DNA of 64,000 nt from Plecoglossus altivelis (GCA_036571765.1 BROE01000020.1:17274181-17338180); one strand, 5' to 3'; counted from the first letter of the stretch, positions 1-10,959 are shown. Notes: generated by a model from the letters alone, not told the origin. Numbers and translations: made by a program.

Positions 1-195
1 CCCTCTTTAACCCCTCTCACCATCTCTCCCTCCTTCCTCCACCCCTTTCACCGCCTCCTCCCTCCCTCCTCCACCCCTCTCGCCGTCCCTCCCTCCTTCC
101 TCCAACCCTCTCACCGCCCCCTCCCTCCTCCACCCCTCTTTCCCCCCTCCCTCCCTCCCTCCTCCCCCCTCTCCCAGTGCCCCCCCTCCCTCCTC
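1..195 (+). repeat. Pyrimidine-rich (CCTCC/CCCTCT) low-complexity tract
   Basis: Degenerate runs of CCCTCTCACC and CCTCCCTCC. The C-strand bias gives glycine/arginine-rich pseudo-frames on the other strand. Confidence 0.85.
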
Positions 196-395
196 CACCC
201 ACCCATCTGTGTTTGTTGACAGACTGTGAGGACAGACTCCGATCGATGGCAAAGAAGAGGGAGGAAAAACAGGCCGAATCGTTGGGAGCTGTGATTTTCT
301 TTGATAACTGGCGACGGGGGGATTTAACGGAGGGATGCATCAAACCAGGAACAGCACACACTCGCCTATCTCGTTAGCTGCTCCGCTCCCCCAAA

Positions 396-453
<58 letters not shown>
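396..453 (+). repeat. (TC)n-(AC)n compound microsatellite
   Basis: A run of TC dinucleotides passes directly into AC dinucleotides at about 435. Confidence 0.9.
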
Positions 454-607
454 GGACTCCCTCCTCCACCACTACCTCCACCAAACACACGCATCATCCT
501 CTGTCTCCTCCCTGACAGGAACCACATGCCTCAGAGTTAAGATTTTCTGATTATGTTAATGAAGGCTTCAGATTATACCTAGGGGTGGGGATTCTGGTTG
601 GGGTGAG

Positions 608-681
608 GTGGGAGGAGGGGTGGGAAGGGCAGTGATTGGGTGGGAGGAGGGGTGGGAAGGGCAGTGATTGGGTGGGAGGAA
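608..681 (+). repeat. 32-bp tandem repeat, about 2.3 copies, G-rich
   Basis: Unit GTGGGAGGAGGGGTGGGAAG followed by GGCAGTGATTGG, repeated exactly once and then cut off at GTGGGAGGA. Confidence 0.85.
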
Positions 682-734
682 GATTTACATGATGATTCTT
701 TAAAGGTTCTTATTCATCAATCAGAGCCAGTCTC

Positions 735-1760
735 ACCCCCGCACGTGCCTCCCCCCGCCGTCCTCCTTCCCTCCCTCCTCGATCTCCCTCTTCCTTCCCT
801 CCCTCCCTCCCTCCTTCCGTCTTCCTTCCCTCCCTCCGTCCGCCATCCCTCCTCCATCCCTTCTTGCCGCCTTCCAGCTCGTCGCCGTCCTCATCGCCGC
901 ACGTGACCACCCGCTTGTGCGTCGCGTTGCCGGACTGCGCCAAATCGCGGGCATCCGCCCACCCCCCATCCAATCATCTCGTCTCCTCTCGGCGTCGCTC
1001 CATCAGATGTAGGTTCTCAGGTAAGACAAGCCCACTTGGTCTCCCTGGTCTCCCTGTTGGTGATGACTAGTTAAACACAAGCTCCATCTAATCTGTCTCC
1101 CGCAGGACTCCTGTTCCGCCATCGTCACACGGCAGCTTGTTATTGAAGCTGCCTCGGTGCAAGAAGCCGTCTCCCTCCCTCCCTCTTCTACCCCCAACCT
1201 ACTTTCCTTTCCATCCATTTCCCTCGAAGCAGCAGGAGGTGATGATTTATCAGATAAGGTTAGGTTGGGTCTCACTCTAGTTTCTCTCTCTCTCGCTCTC
1301 TCTCTCTCTCGCTTTCTGTCCTTCACTTACACTGTTTGTTTCCCTCTTTCCTCCTTCACTCCACCTCTTTCTTTCTCTACCTCTGTCATTCTCTTATGCT
1401 TTTATGCTTTTTTTCTCTCCATTTTTATTCTCAGTCTCTCCTCCCTGTCATTGTGCCCTCGCATGACCTCCCGGAATGTCTTGCTGAACAACTCGGTGAA
1501 TCATTCGATTTAGGTTGCAGCTCCTCTCCTCATGCACTCCTCCCTTCATCTCCCTCTCTTCCTCCTCATCCCTCTCTTCCTCACCTCCCTCTCTTCCTCC
1601 TCCCCTCACCTCCCTCTCTTCCTCCTCCCCTCACCCCCCTCTCTTCCTCACCTTCCTCACTTCCTCCTCCCCTCTCCTGCCTCCCTTCCCCTATCCCTCC
1701 CCTCACATCCCTCTCTCCCCCCCACTCTCTCTCCCCTGCTCTCTTCCTCTCTTACTCTTT
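735..1760 (+). repeat. Pyrimidine-rich region, mostly TCCC/CTCT
   Basis: CCTCCCTTCC runs at 755-870 and TCTC/CCTCTC runs at 1275-1760, with short unique stretches around 900-1250. A GTAAGA and several CAG sites look like splice signals, but no recognisable protein is encoded. No gene called. Confidence 0.6.
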
Positions 1761-2020
1761 GAAAGAGGAAGGCAGATGGATGCTGATGACAGCTTCCTGT
1801 CGTTAGATCTCATCTCTTTGTTTTCCTGGAGCTGGAATACCAGTCAAGGTGAGCTGGAGGAGAGAATGAACAATGAACAGGAAGATGACATGACCTTTCA
1901 GAAGCACTGACAACACAACCGTTCTCATAAACGCAACACAGCGGGAACTTTACTACACCGTTTGCAGTAAACTTCAACAACGTTATAAGTTGACACACTC
2001 AGCAGTGTGTGTTTCTGTTT

Positions 2021-2046
2021 GTGTGTGTGTGCGCGCGCGCGCGTGT
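2021..2046 (+). repeat. Alternating (GT)n(GC)n tract
   Basis: GT repeats run straight into GC repeats, giving about 26 bases of strict purine-pyrimidine alternation. Such tracts can adopt Z-DNA. Confidence 0.85.
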
Positions 2047-2175
2047 ATGACTGTGCATGTGTGTGTGGACAGAAAAGCCAGTAGAACAAAATGGTTGGGC
2101 TGAATCAACTACTGACTGTCTCTAACCTCCTCTCTCAAGGGTCTAGGGATTGTGGAGACCACCAACACCCCAGAA

Positions 2176-2348
2176 ACACACACACATTCACAAACACACA
2201 CACACACTCACACACTCACACACACTCACACACGTGCATTTCTCTACGCCTCAGTTTTCCTCTCCATTCAGACACCCCACCCTTCTGGAAGACCACCCTG
2301 GGGACAGGTGGAAGGCCTTAAACAGATGGTGTCACTGCAGTGCAGTCT

Positions 2349-2388
<40 letters not shown>

Positions 2389-2403
2389 AACACACACACA
2401 CAG

Positions 2404-2436
<33 letters not shown>

Positions 2437-2505
2437 AACACACACACACAGACACACACACATACAAACACACATATACGCACACACATATACGCACACA
2501 CACCC
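2176..2505 (+). repeat. (CA)n arrays with interruptions
   Basis: Two CA blocks, 2176-2235 and 2349-2505. The second contains recurring CATACAAACACA and CAGACACA interruptions, a short-period substructure. A unique stretch of about 110 bases separates them. Confidence 0.9.
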
Positions 2506-2621
2506 TCTATCCTTGATTACTCTGTGGCTGATTCCTTTCCTCACAGAGAGGTGACCCAGCTCACAGGGCCCTTGCACAGGAAATTACTTGGAGGTCACAG
2601 TCTACCCAGAGAGAGCCGACG

Positions 2622-2966
2622 TTGCCCTCACCACTGCCCTCCCCGCTGCCCTCCCCGCTGCCCTCCCCGCTGCCCTCACTGCTGCCCTCAATACTGCCCT
2701 CACCACTGCCCTCAATACTGCCCTCACCACTGCCCTCAATGCTGCCCTCACCACTACCCTCTCCGCTGCCCTCACCACTGCCCTCAATGCTTCCCTCAAT
2801 GCTGCCCTCAATGCTGCCCTCAATGCTGCCCTCACCGTTGCCCTCAATACTGCCCACACCATTGCCCTCACCACTGCCCTCACCACTGCCCTCAATGCTG
2901 CCCTCAATACTGCCCACACCATTACCCTCATTGCTGCCCTTACTGCTGCTCTCGTAGTTGCCCTCA
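2622..2966 (+). repeat. 12-bp minisatellite, about 29 copies
   Basis: Unit GCCCTCACCACT with variants CCCGCT, AATACT and AATGCT. Because 12 is a multiple of three, every stop-free frame reads as a simple peptide repeat (PLPS on the +, GEGS on the -). This is a repeat, not a gene. Confidence 0.92.
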
Positions 2967-3400
2967 CAAATACTTGTACTGGTCACCCTGAGTTCAACAT
3001 CATCTGTTCCAAATGAGACGCTTGAACATGTTCTGATGTGACGCGTAAAAATGTAATTGTCAATAATGAAACAACACTTGGTGCTCGCTGAACTAGTTAA
3101 GCGCATCTCTACCCCCTGCAAGAGAACCCTCCAAATAAACGACTGCTTCGATTATGCTCTTCGTGAGTGTCCATCCAACCCACTCCACGGTGTTTTACCA
3201 TCCATTATGTTGTTTAACGAGTCTGCCAAACAACAAGGGATGAGCTGGACTGTAAATGTGTGATAGTGGCCCTGAGACTATTGATCTGAAGCCTCTTTAA
3301 TATTTGATAAGGACAGACAGATGGCCCAGTCGTCTTGCCTCTGTCTGCTCTGTTATCTGGTCGGGCCCACCAGACCAAAAGGAATAGGCTACCCCTATTA
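2967..3400. other. Unique sequence, no gene seen
   Basis: Between the 12-bp minisatellite and the next CA block. Ordinary base composition, frequent stops, nothing recognised. Confidence 0.5.
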
Positions 3401-3570
3401 CACACACACACGCAGTCATACAAACACACACACAGTTACGCAAACGCACACATATATGCACGCATCCGCAAGCACAGTCACACGAGCGAGCGCGGACACG
3501 CACACGCGCAGTCACACGCGCACGCCCGAACACCCACCACGCACACACGAACGTACCCGTTTGCACACAC
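3401..3570 (+). repeat. Degenerate CA/CG-rich array
   Basis: CACACA broken by ACGC, GAGCG and TATG steps. CpG content is higher than in the neighbouring CA arrays. Confidence 0.8.
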
Positions 3571-3815
3571 AGACAGACGCACCCCCAACTCAGCGGCTCC
3601 CAGAGCTTCATAAATAAAGTGCTTGAGCGACTTGCACAGCCCACGCATCTTCTCTCTCCAACAACCTGCTATCATCACCTGGAAACGCTGGAGAAACGCT
3701 CCGACAAACACAGGGGAGGTTGGCAAACAAACATTGGAGACTTGCATTGTCCAAGAGTGCCAAAACCACTCTCCTTAAATATAGGACTGTTCGATTCTGG
3801 AGCCTGTGCCACAGT

Positions 3816-3882
3816 GTGTGTGTGTGTGTGTGTGTAGTGTGTGTGTGTGCGTGTGTGTGTGTGTGGTGTGTGTGTGTGCGCG
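3816..3882 (+). repeat. (GT)n microsatellite
   Basis: GT repeats with two GTAGTGT / GTGGTGT interruptions. Confidence 0.9.
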
Positions 3883-4123
3883 TCCACACCTGCTGTGCGA
3901 ACAGGAAGATCTAAGCTAAAGGTCCGTTACCACAGCTACCAGCGGCCCCAGCGAGCTCATGGCTGTTCTGACAGGATGCAGTGCAGCTAGGTAGTCACCA
4001 AGACAGTAGATTCACAGCAGACTTTTTCATACTCTACACAAGCTAGAATATTAACGTGACACATTCATGTCCGCTTCGAGTGTGGACAAGACCACGAGGA
4101 GCATCCATAGGTTGTCGGCATGA

Positions 4124-4394
4124 ATGTGCTCGGTTGCGTTGCCTTTATGTGGATGTGTTCGGTTGCGTTGCCTTTATGTGGATGTGCTCGGTTGCGTTGC
4201 CTTTATGTGGATGTGTTCGGTTGCGTTGCCTTTATGTGGATGTGTTCGGTTGCGTTGCCTTTATGTGGATGTGCTCGGTTGCGTTGCCTTTATGTGGATG
4301 TGCTCGGTTGCGTTGCCTTTATGTGGATGTGTTCGGTTGCGTTGCCTTTATGTGGATGTGCTCGGTTGCGTTGCCTTTATGTGGATGTGCTCGG
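4124..4394 (+). repeat. 29-bp minisatellite, about 9 copies
   Basis: Unit GGTTGCGTTGCCTTTATGTG plus GATGTGCTC, with a single C/T variant (GTGCTC versus GTGTTC) mixed among copies. The period is 2 mod 3, so all three + frames stay open and read the same 29-residue cycle. Not a gene. Confidence 0.95.
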
Positions 4395-4547
4395 GTGCCG
4401 TTTAAGGATCAGACAGATCGATGGTTATCGCTTGCCAATAACATCAGCTGGTAGTGGAGGGAGAGTGCGTGCCGTCACACGGATCTCATTCAAGCTTTTG
4501 TTGTTCTCGTTTTCATTGTTGTCTGTGACGTGCGTCTCTGGGCTGCG

Positions 4548-4634
4548 ATGGGGGGGACCGGGGGGGACCGGGGGGACCGGGGGGACCGGGGCGACCAGGG
4601 GGGACCGGGGGGACCAGGGGGGACCGGGGGGGCG
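4548..4634 (+). repeat. GGGGGACC array, G-quadruplex-prone
   Basis: About nine units of GGGGGACCG or GGGGGACCA. At least four runs of five or more G fall within 60 bases. Confidence 0.9.
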
Positions 4635-4877
4635 TTGAGAAGCAAAAGGTCAGTTTCAAACTACCTGGTTCATTTGATTTGTGTTCAGATACTGTTGGTT
4701 TCTTACTCCTCTCCTTTCTCTCTTTCCTCACACTCACCCTCTAAACTCTATTGAGATCACAACCGTTCCAATAGAACTGGTTTGTAACAGCTGCCTCCCC
4801 CCTTCTCCCCCCTCACACCCACCCATACACCCTGCACAGCCCTCCTCCCTTCTCCCCCCACCTCCACCCCCACCACC

Positions 4878-5142
4878 CCCCCCCACACACACAAACACAC
4901 CCACACACACGCACACACTGACACACGCACGCACGCACTGACACACACGCACATACAGACACGCACGCACAGACAAACACACACTGACAGACTCACACGC
5001 ACGCACGCACGCACAGACACACGCACACTGACAGACTCACACGCACGCACGCACAGACACACGCACATACAGACACACACGCACAGACAAACACACACTG
5101 ACAGACTCGCACGCACGCACGCACAGACACACGCACGCACAC
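4878..5142 (+). repeat. CA array with (GCAC)n and ACTGACAGACTC substructure
   Basis: CACACA mixed with GCACGCACGCAC and repeated copies of ACACTGACAGACTCACACG. A longer period of roughly 60-70 bases is visible. Confidence 0.85.
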
Positions 5143-5277
5143 AGAGTCTGAGAACAGAACGATCCACAAGCAGCTAATCAGTAAAAGCCCAGTCCCATGG
5201 CTTCGCAATGGCTGATCTCCTGTTGAAGAATCCCACCTACAGGTTATGACCTGTGGTTCCTTCGTTACAAGCTAATT

Positions 5278-5342
5278 CCCTCTTTCTCTCTCCCCTTTCT
5301 CTCACTCTCTCTCACTTCTTTCTCTCTCCCCTTCTCTCTCAT
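5278..5342 (+). repeat. (CT)n-rich tract
   Basis: CTCTCTCTCC and TTTCTCTCTC runs. Confidence 0.75.
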
Positions 5343-5929
5343 AAACCAGACAGACTTTATTTCCTGTTGCCTTTCAGGGTCGCTTCATTCTTTCTTCGTC
5401 TTGGGTCACATGGTCTCCTTCACAAAAGCCCGAGCTGGAGGATTCCAGGGTTACTTAATTAGCTGACCAAAGCCTTTTTTTCCCTTTAACTGCTGCATTT
5501 TCCTTTCATCGATAATGAGCCACCTTACAATACCACGGTCTGCTTGTGAGGTTCAGAACAATGTGGGATTTATACATCAGGCTCAAGCTGGGTTTAATTC
5601 AGAGACCAAATGAATGTTTGCTTTAGCTTAGCTTATGGACTTGGACAGACCTCAAATCACAACATGTGCAACAAGTCATAATCTTGGTTTATCATGGCCA
5701 CCTCCAGTCTGTGGTTCCACAATTATAACAGACCTGCTTAGCCAATAGCTCTTTAATATGTTAATAAAGTTATTAGTACTGTATGTTGTTGTGTCCTGCC
5801 ATGGTGACCAAATGTCAGAATACTGCTAAAAATAAGCATGACCTTAACAAAGCTGTTAGAGGCTAATTATTTTTGCCTGAGTGACTGAAGCAGAGGTAAC
5901 ATTGGGAACCCAACACATGTCTGCTGGGA
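5343..5929. other. Unique sequence, no gene seen
   Basis: A/T-rich non-repetitive sequence with frequent stops on both strands. Nothing recognised. Confidence 0.5.
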
Positions 5930-6330
5930 TGAGTCTAGACCCCAAGCCTGGCCTAGCCCTAGCTCTAGACCCTGGCCTAGCTTTGGCCTAGACCTGGCCT
6001 GATCTAGACTGGAATTAGCACTAGCCTTGACCCAGATTCAGCCCCCAGCGCAGATTTAACCCAAGCCCATACTCAGACCTAGCCCTACTTAAATCCAGCG
6101 CAAGCCCTGACCTAGCCCTAGCCCTTACAGTAGCCTTGATCAAAACCTTGGCAGGATCTAAGCTAGTCCTAGCCCTGTCCCGGCTGACTTCTGTCGCTGA
6201 CCCAGTTAAAACCGTTTCCTAAACCTTACCCCTAAGATAATCACAACACCACATTCTAACCACAGCAACATTCCAGTCTTAGCCTTACCTAAACCCCAGG
6301 CCCAACTTAACCTAACTGAGCTCCTGCCTG
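5930..6330 (+). repeat. Degenerate CCTAGCCCTAG-type repeat
   Basis: Many imperfect copies of a hexamer like CTAGCC / CTAGAC (CCTAGCCCTAGCTCTAGACC and similar). It looks like an old, mutated simple array. Confidence 0.6.
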
Positions 6331-6749
6331 GATTTAGACCTGACCTAGAACTGTTGATGTCCGTTTGAATAGTTAGGTAATACTTTTAGTTGCCTGACCA
6401 CAATTAGTATTTGATGAATGGGCACACAAAAAAAACCTTTACAGATAAGAGCCTTCAACACAAAAACCTTGAAATGAGTGTTTCGGTCATTCAATAACTC
6501 TGGCAGACATCACAGTAGGCTGTTACTTCTTAGGGAAGGTTCAGTCAGTTTGACAGGCTGGGCTGTAGTCCAGGTATCGGTGCCTGTGGCTGCCTTTGTC
6601 ATGTAGGAACCGAAGGGGCTTGCAGCTGCAAGCCCAGCTCTGCAGCAGGAGAGAAGGGGTCATGTCTAGTACAGCACAACCCAGCAAACCTGTCATTTGT
6701 GGCAGCTGATCAAGCAGGACACATACAGACTGCTGGCTAGCGGTCGTAG

Positions 6750-6893
6750 GCTGGGGGGCTGGAGGATAGGGGTTGGAAGGGGTTGGAGGTCGGGTGCTTG
6801 GGGATGGAGATTGGGGATTGGAGGCTGGGGGCTGGAGGTTGGGTACTTGGGGTTGGAGGTTGGAGGTTGGGGAAGGGGCGGCTGGGGGGTTTG
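6750..6893 (+). repeat. G-rich GGTTGGAGG array
   Basis: Imperfect units of GGGGGCTGGAGGTTGGGTACTT and GGTTGGAGGTTGG. Contains repeated runs of three or more G, so quadruplex formation is possible. Confidence 0.75.
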
Positions 6894-7167
6894 CGGCTCA
6901 GGGCGACAGTAGCCAGAGGCTGGCCAAAGAGAGCAAGAGCGTCATTTGGAGCGTGCTGGGGCCCTGCAGTGATGCATCAGGATGGGGGAGATACCGTGGA
7001 AACATCTGCTTCTGCTGGCACATCATTAGAGTGGCTAAACACCAAACAGAAATGTGGCCTGCTGAGAACCAGAGCCCCTCAGAGATGTTTTCCATAGAGA
7101 GAGAGAGAGAAGCTGCAGTCTAATATGATCTAAATAATGGATGACAACAGCCTCTGTACTTTCAATG

Positions 7168-7193
7168 AATGACTGACTGACTGACTGACTGAC

Positions 7194-7264
<71 letters not shown>

Positions 7265-7269
7265 GTGTG

Positions 7270-7341
<72 letters not shown>
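7168..7341 (+). repeat. Tetranucleotide block (TGAC)n-(TGTC)n-(TGCC)n-(TGTC)n
   Basis: Four contiguous domains: GACT repeats, about 17 CTGT repeats, about 10 CTGC-type repeats, then eight CTGT repeats. All fit TGNC with only the third base changing. Confidence 0.95.
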
Positions 7342-8460
7342 ATATTTCCACTTCAATGCTCAAGTTAGAGGAGGGTTTTCTATTCAAACCATGTGACAGG
7401 TGTTTGCCCAGTACACAGAGCGCGTGACATGTAGCTGAAGGTCAATGGGTGGGTGAGTGTGTGTGTGTGTGCGGTGTTTAAGGTAGAGTGTTTGAGAAGC
7501 ATAGAGAACAGAGGTGGCACCGTGGCAAAGTGAAGGGTTTGCATTAAATCTTTGTCCCAAAGTCGGCTTAGACTAGATGAAGGGCCGTGTGGAGCAAGGA
7601 TTCTTAACCCTCCTCAGTAAAGCCTTCAGTACACTTGTGAAATGTGCAATCATGAATGACCTAGATATAAATATGCTGAATTTTCTTCGCCACACACACA
7701 AAAAAACTATCAATAATTCATCCAGTGTGCCTCATCTTAAGCCACACATTCTGGTGCGAATTGAGTGCACTAGGACAGCAATAAATCATCTCCCTGCTGC
7801 TCCTAGAAGGTCCTTTGTGTTCTCGCTACACCGGCACAGAATCATCACATCTTAAACGTCGTATATTTACCATGACCTGGGTGAAGCACAAAGATCCTAA
7901 ACTTGAGCAAATATGCCTTTGAGTCATCTCTGAGTCAACCCTTCAGATATTTATCTGGTTTCATAGCTCACGCTTTTGAAAATGTTATTTCGTACATGAT
8001 AATAGAGCCTGAGTTCGGTTGCTCCAAACTGACCCTGAAACACAATTACGTGTAGTTCTGGCGTAACATTTTGGTGTACAGTATATTGCAATCTTTCAAT
8101 TCACTAAAAGCCAACCGTTGGTCGAATACGGTAGCAAATAAAATGTACACTTCTTGTAGGTGTTGTAGTACAATGTTTCATGTCATATTTGTCAAAGTAG
8201 AGTATTCCATTTGAAAACACCAGTGGCCCAATGAGTAGCTCCACAGAGACCATGAAGAACATTCGACCTGAGGAGTGAAGAAATCTAATTTGCAGTCGCC
8301 TCTCCACACTCTCATATCAAATGCAGCTTTGTATTATAAATAGTGTTGATATAGGCTGGAGGGTTCAGAATCCCAGAGCTGGACTCAGAGGGGTGGTGTG
8401 TTCTAATCCTTTGTTCCAGCCAGGGTAAAAAGGACTGTGATCTGTTCTGATCGTGGGCAT
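7342..8460. other. Unique sequence, no gene seen
   Basis: No repeats beyond a short GT run near 7460, and no exon with a recognisable product. A 92-codon open frame at 7577-7855 has no familiar features. Confidence 0.5.
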
Positions 8461-8518
8461 TGTGTGTGTGTGGGTGTGTGTGTGTGTGTGTGTGTGTGGG
8501 TGTGTGTGTGTGTGTGTT
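8461..8518 (+). repeat. (GT)n microsatellite
   Basis: GT repeats with regular GGGT interruptions. Confidence 0.9.
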
Positions 8519-8861
8519 GGTAGTGTGTTGGGGATGTAGATGTGGGGTGGGAACCAGGCAGAACTGAGGCAAGAGTGTGGCCCAGACAGATAAACCCACA
8601 GCAGGCCCAGAAGACATGGCTTGCTGCTCCATCTGGGACTGGGCTGCCTGTCGATGGCTCCCAGGTAGAAAAAGACAAGAGCTCTGAAACAAAGCTCTCC
8701 CCTCCAAACAATAACAGAATGGATGAATGGCTGCTGTTACAGCAGCAGAAAGGGGAGGCCAGGTGGGATATGGTTTGTTTTTCTGGAAAATCATCCGTGT
8801 GACGAGAACATAACCCACTTTCCACCACAATGAGTCTACAGCCACTTTCTAGCACCAGACA

Positions 8862-9393
8862 GGGCCAGACCAGAGTAGACTACACCAGACCAGACCAATC
8901 AGGCTAGACCAGAGTAGACTACACCAGACCAGACCAAACAGGGCCAGACCAGAGTAGACTACACCAGACCAGACCAATCAGGGCCAGACCAGAGTAGACT
9001 ACACCAGACCAGACCAATCAGGGCCTGACCAGAGTAGACTACACCAGACCAGACCAATCAGGGCTAGACCAGAGTAGACTACACCAGACCAGACCAATCA
9101 GGGCTAGACCAGAGTAGACTACACCAGACCAGACCAATCAGGGCCAGACCAGAGTAGACTACACCAGACCAGACCAATCAGGGCCAGACCAGAGTAGACT
9201 ACGCCAGACCAGACCAAACAGGGCTAGACCAGAGTAGACTACACCAGACCAGACCAAACAGGGCTAGACCAGAGTAGACTACACCAGACCAGACCAAACA
9301 GGGCTAGAACCAGAGTAGTATACACCAGACCAGGCCAGGCCAGGCCTGACCATACCTGGCCCGACCAGGCCAAACCAGACCAGACCAGACCAA
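8862..9393 (+). repeat. 40-bp minisatellite, about 12 copies, with a degenerate tail
   Basis: Unit of 40 bases: GGGCCAGACCAGAGTAGACT then ACACCAGACCAGACCAATCA. Units start at regular 40-base steps from about 8861 to 9301. Variants are GGGCTAG for GGGCCAG and AAACA for AATCA. From 9333 it decays into CCAGGCC / AGACC runs. The absence of unique spacers rules out a CRISPR array. Confidence 0.96.
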
Positions 9394-9628
9394 ATGAATC
9401 TAGTTATTAGACTGCATTCAATCATAAGGCTTCCATGCCATAAACTATGGAGCGATACTGCTCTCTGGTGGTATTTGTGGGTTATTGACTCCATCTTTTG
9501 TGGATCAGAAAGGATCTCCGTCCTACTTCTATCCTTAGTCCGTGTTCTCTAATCTAGCGTCTATCTCACTTAAAACTAGTTCTGGTTCCACTTTCAAAAC
9601 TTAGAGGCTGTCATCTCACAATACTTGA

Positions 9629-10293
9629 ACACGATAGGAAATATCTGCACTTTATACTTCCTATTTTTCAGACCAGCCTCATTACATACGTTTTAGTATG
9701 GATTCGGTGGCATAATCGATATTATTTATTGTCATTGCGCGCCTTTCTCATTTCCCGGTTAACGCACAATATCGTAGACTACGAAGCAACCACCATGCAA
9801 AAGGCAACAAGAAGAATATGTTTGTTTTTGTTTTTGGTAAGGTAAAAAAAAAAGAGATTTGAAAAAATATTGAGGAAAAAACAGTTTCTGAAAGTAGAAA
9901 ATATAATTTAGGAAACAAAACAATTTGAAAGGTTGAAAAAACGTTTCGAATACAGTTTCCAATGGATGGAAGCAAACGCGCATGTTTGACTGCCTGCAGC
10001 AACACCTGGATTACGGGGGTTGATAGCGAGAGACCTGCAGTTTTCGGAGAAGCAAAATAGTCCGATTACATTCAGGCTCGATGGCTTTATATTATCCTTG
10101 GTAAAGCTGATATTGCAATAAGATTTTCTTCTGTGCAATTCTTTTCGCCTCGATTTTAGTTTTAGTTCGTTTATTTTTGCGCAACTGTTTTCCGCTCAAT
10201 TTTTTGGGGGGTCACAATTTTTAGTCTTTTTCAATATGAATATCTGTACTTCTACTTGAATTAAAGATGTGTGCATTTAAGGCATCTCTAATA
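9629..10293 (+). repeat. Dispersed repeat, family 1, copy A
   Basis: Starts with AATATCTGCACTTTATACTT and a CTCATTACATACG block; ends with TGAATATCTGTACTTCTACT, a diverged GTGTGCATTT block and CATCTCT. The first part resembles 19840-20000 and 51130-51200; the end resembles 51715-51770. The layout, with TACTT-rich ends, suggests a non-autonomous DNA element common in fish. Boundaries are approximate. Confidence 0.5.
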
Positions 10294-10959
10294 GAAGAGG
10301 AGACATTTCTCTAGAAACCTGTTAGCGTGCTTCTTGCCCTTTAAGAACCATGGGTCGCCTTGGTTACATTCAGGAAGTGACAGAGATGTCAGCATTTTCG
10401 GTGTGTAAACTGCACCAACTAGACTTTGGCAAAACTAAAAATCTAGGATTTCTCTGTATGATCCAGGACAACAGTGTGACCAGTCTCTAGTTGACGTGAC
10501 TTAATAACAGTAAGGAAATCATTTTTCACCTTGCTGGCCCAGCGTGGAAATATGTAGGTTTAAATCAGTTAGCAACTACAATACTGTAGAGCTAGCTAGC
10601 TGCAGAAACGTAACGCAGTTGAAGTTATCGATTAGCATTAGTTCTAATGGTAATGTTGACACAGGGAATTTACATGTCGACTACTTTTCAAGTAATCTTT
10701 CTTTGATTACTCAATGTCTCATTGTGCCGAAGTAATTTTAATCAGTGACGTTATCGTGGTTCCAGATTCCTGATCCGCTGTCCATGGTGCTGACGCCGAT
10801 GTTACAAAAAAAGCTAATGCTAGCTACTCTGTACTGGTGTGATGCAGAGGATGCCAGCTTCAAAGCATCACTACATTGCTTCCGTGTTCTTTTTCCTAGT
10901 TGGGTGTTCGTCTTGTCCCATTCAAAAGCACCGTAATGCGTAATACCCCTCACATGCCC
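10294..10959 (+). promoter_or_regulatory. Presumed nicn1 promoter and 5' UTR region
   Basis: Unique sequence directly upstream of nicn1. No TATA box or CpG cluster stands out. It is listed because the promoter must be near here, not because a motif was found. Confidence 0.25.

Noticed and set aside
177..377. Frame with CEDRLRSMAKKREEKQAESLGAVIFFDNWRR
   Set aside because: Looks protein-like and follows a CAG, but there is no donor at a sensible end, no family recognised, and no neighbouring exon.
2152..2991. 279-codon frame with His/Thr then Cys/Pro repeats
   Set aside because: Simple read-through of CA repeats and the 12-bp minisatellite.
4056..4638. Three overlapping cysteine-rich + strand frames
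   Set aside because: All three frames of a 29-bp tandem repeat; not independent coding evidence.
8862..9330. Regularly spaced repeats resembling a CRISPR array
   Set aside because: The 40-bp units are contiguous with no unique spacers, and this is vertebrate DNA.
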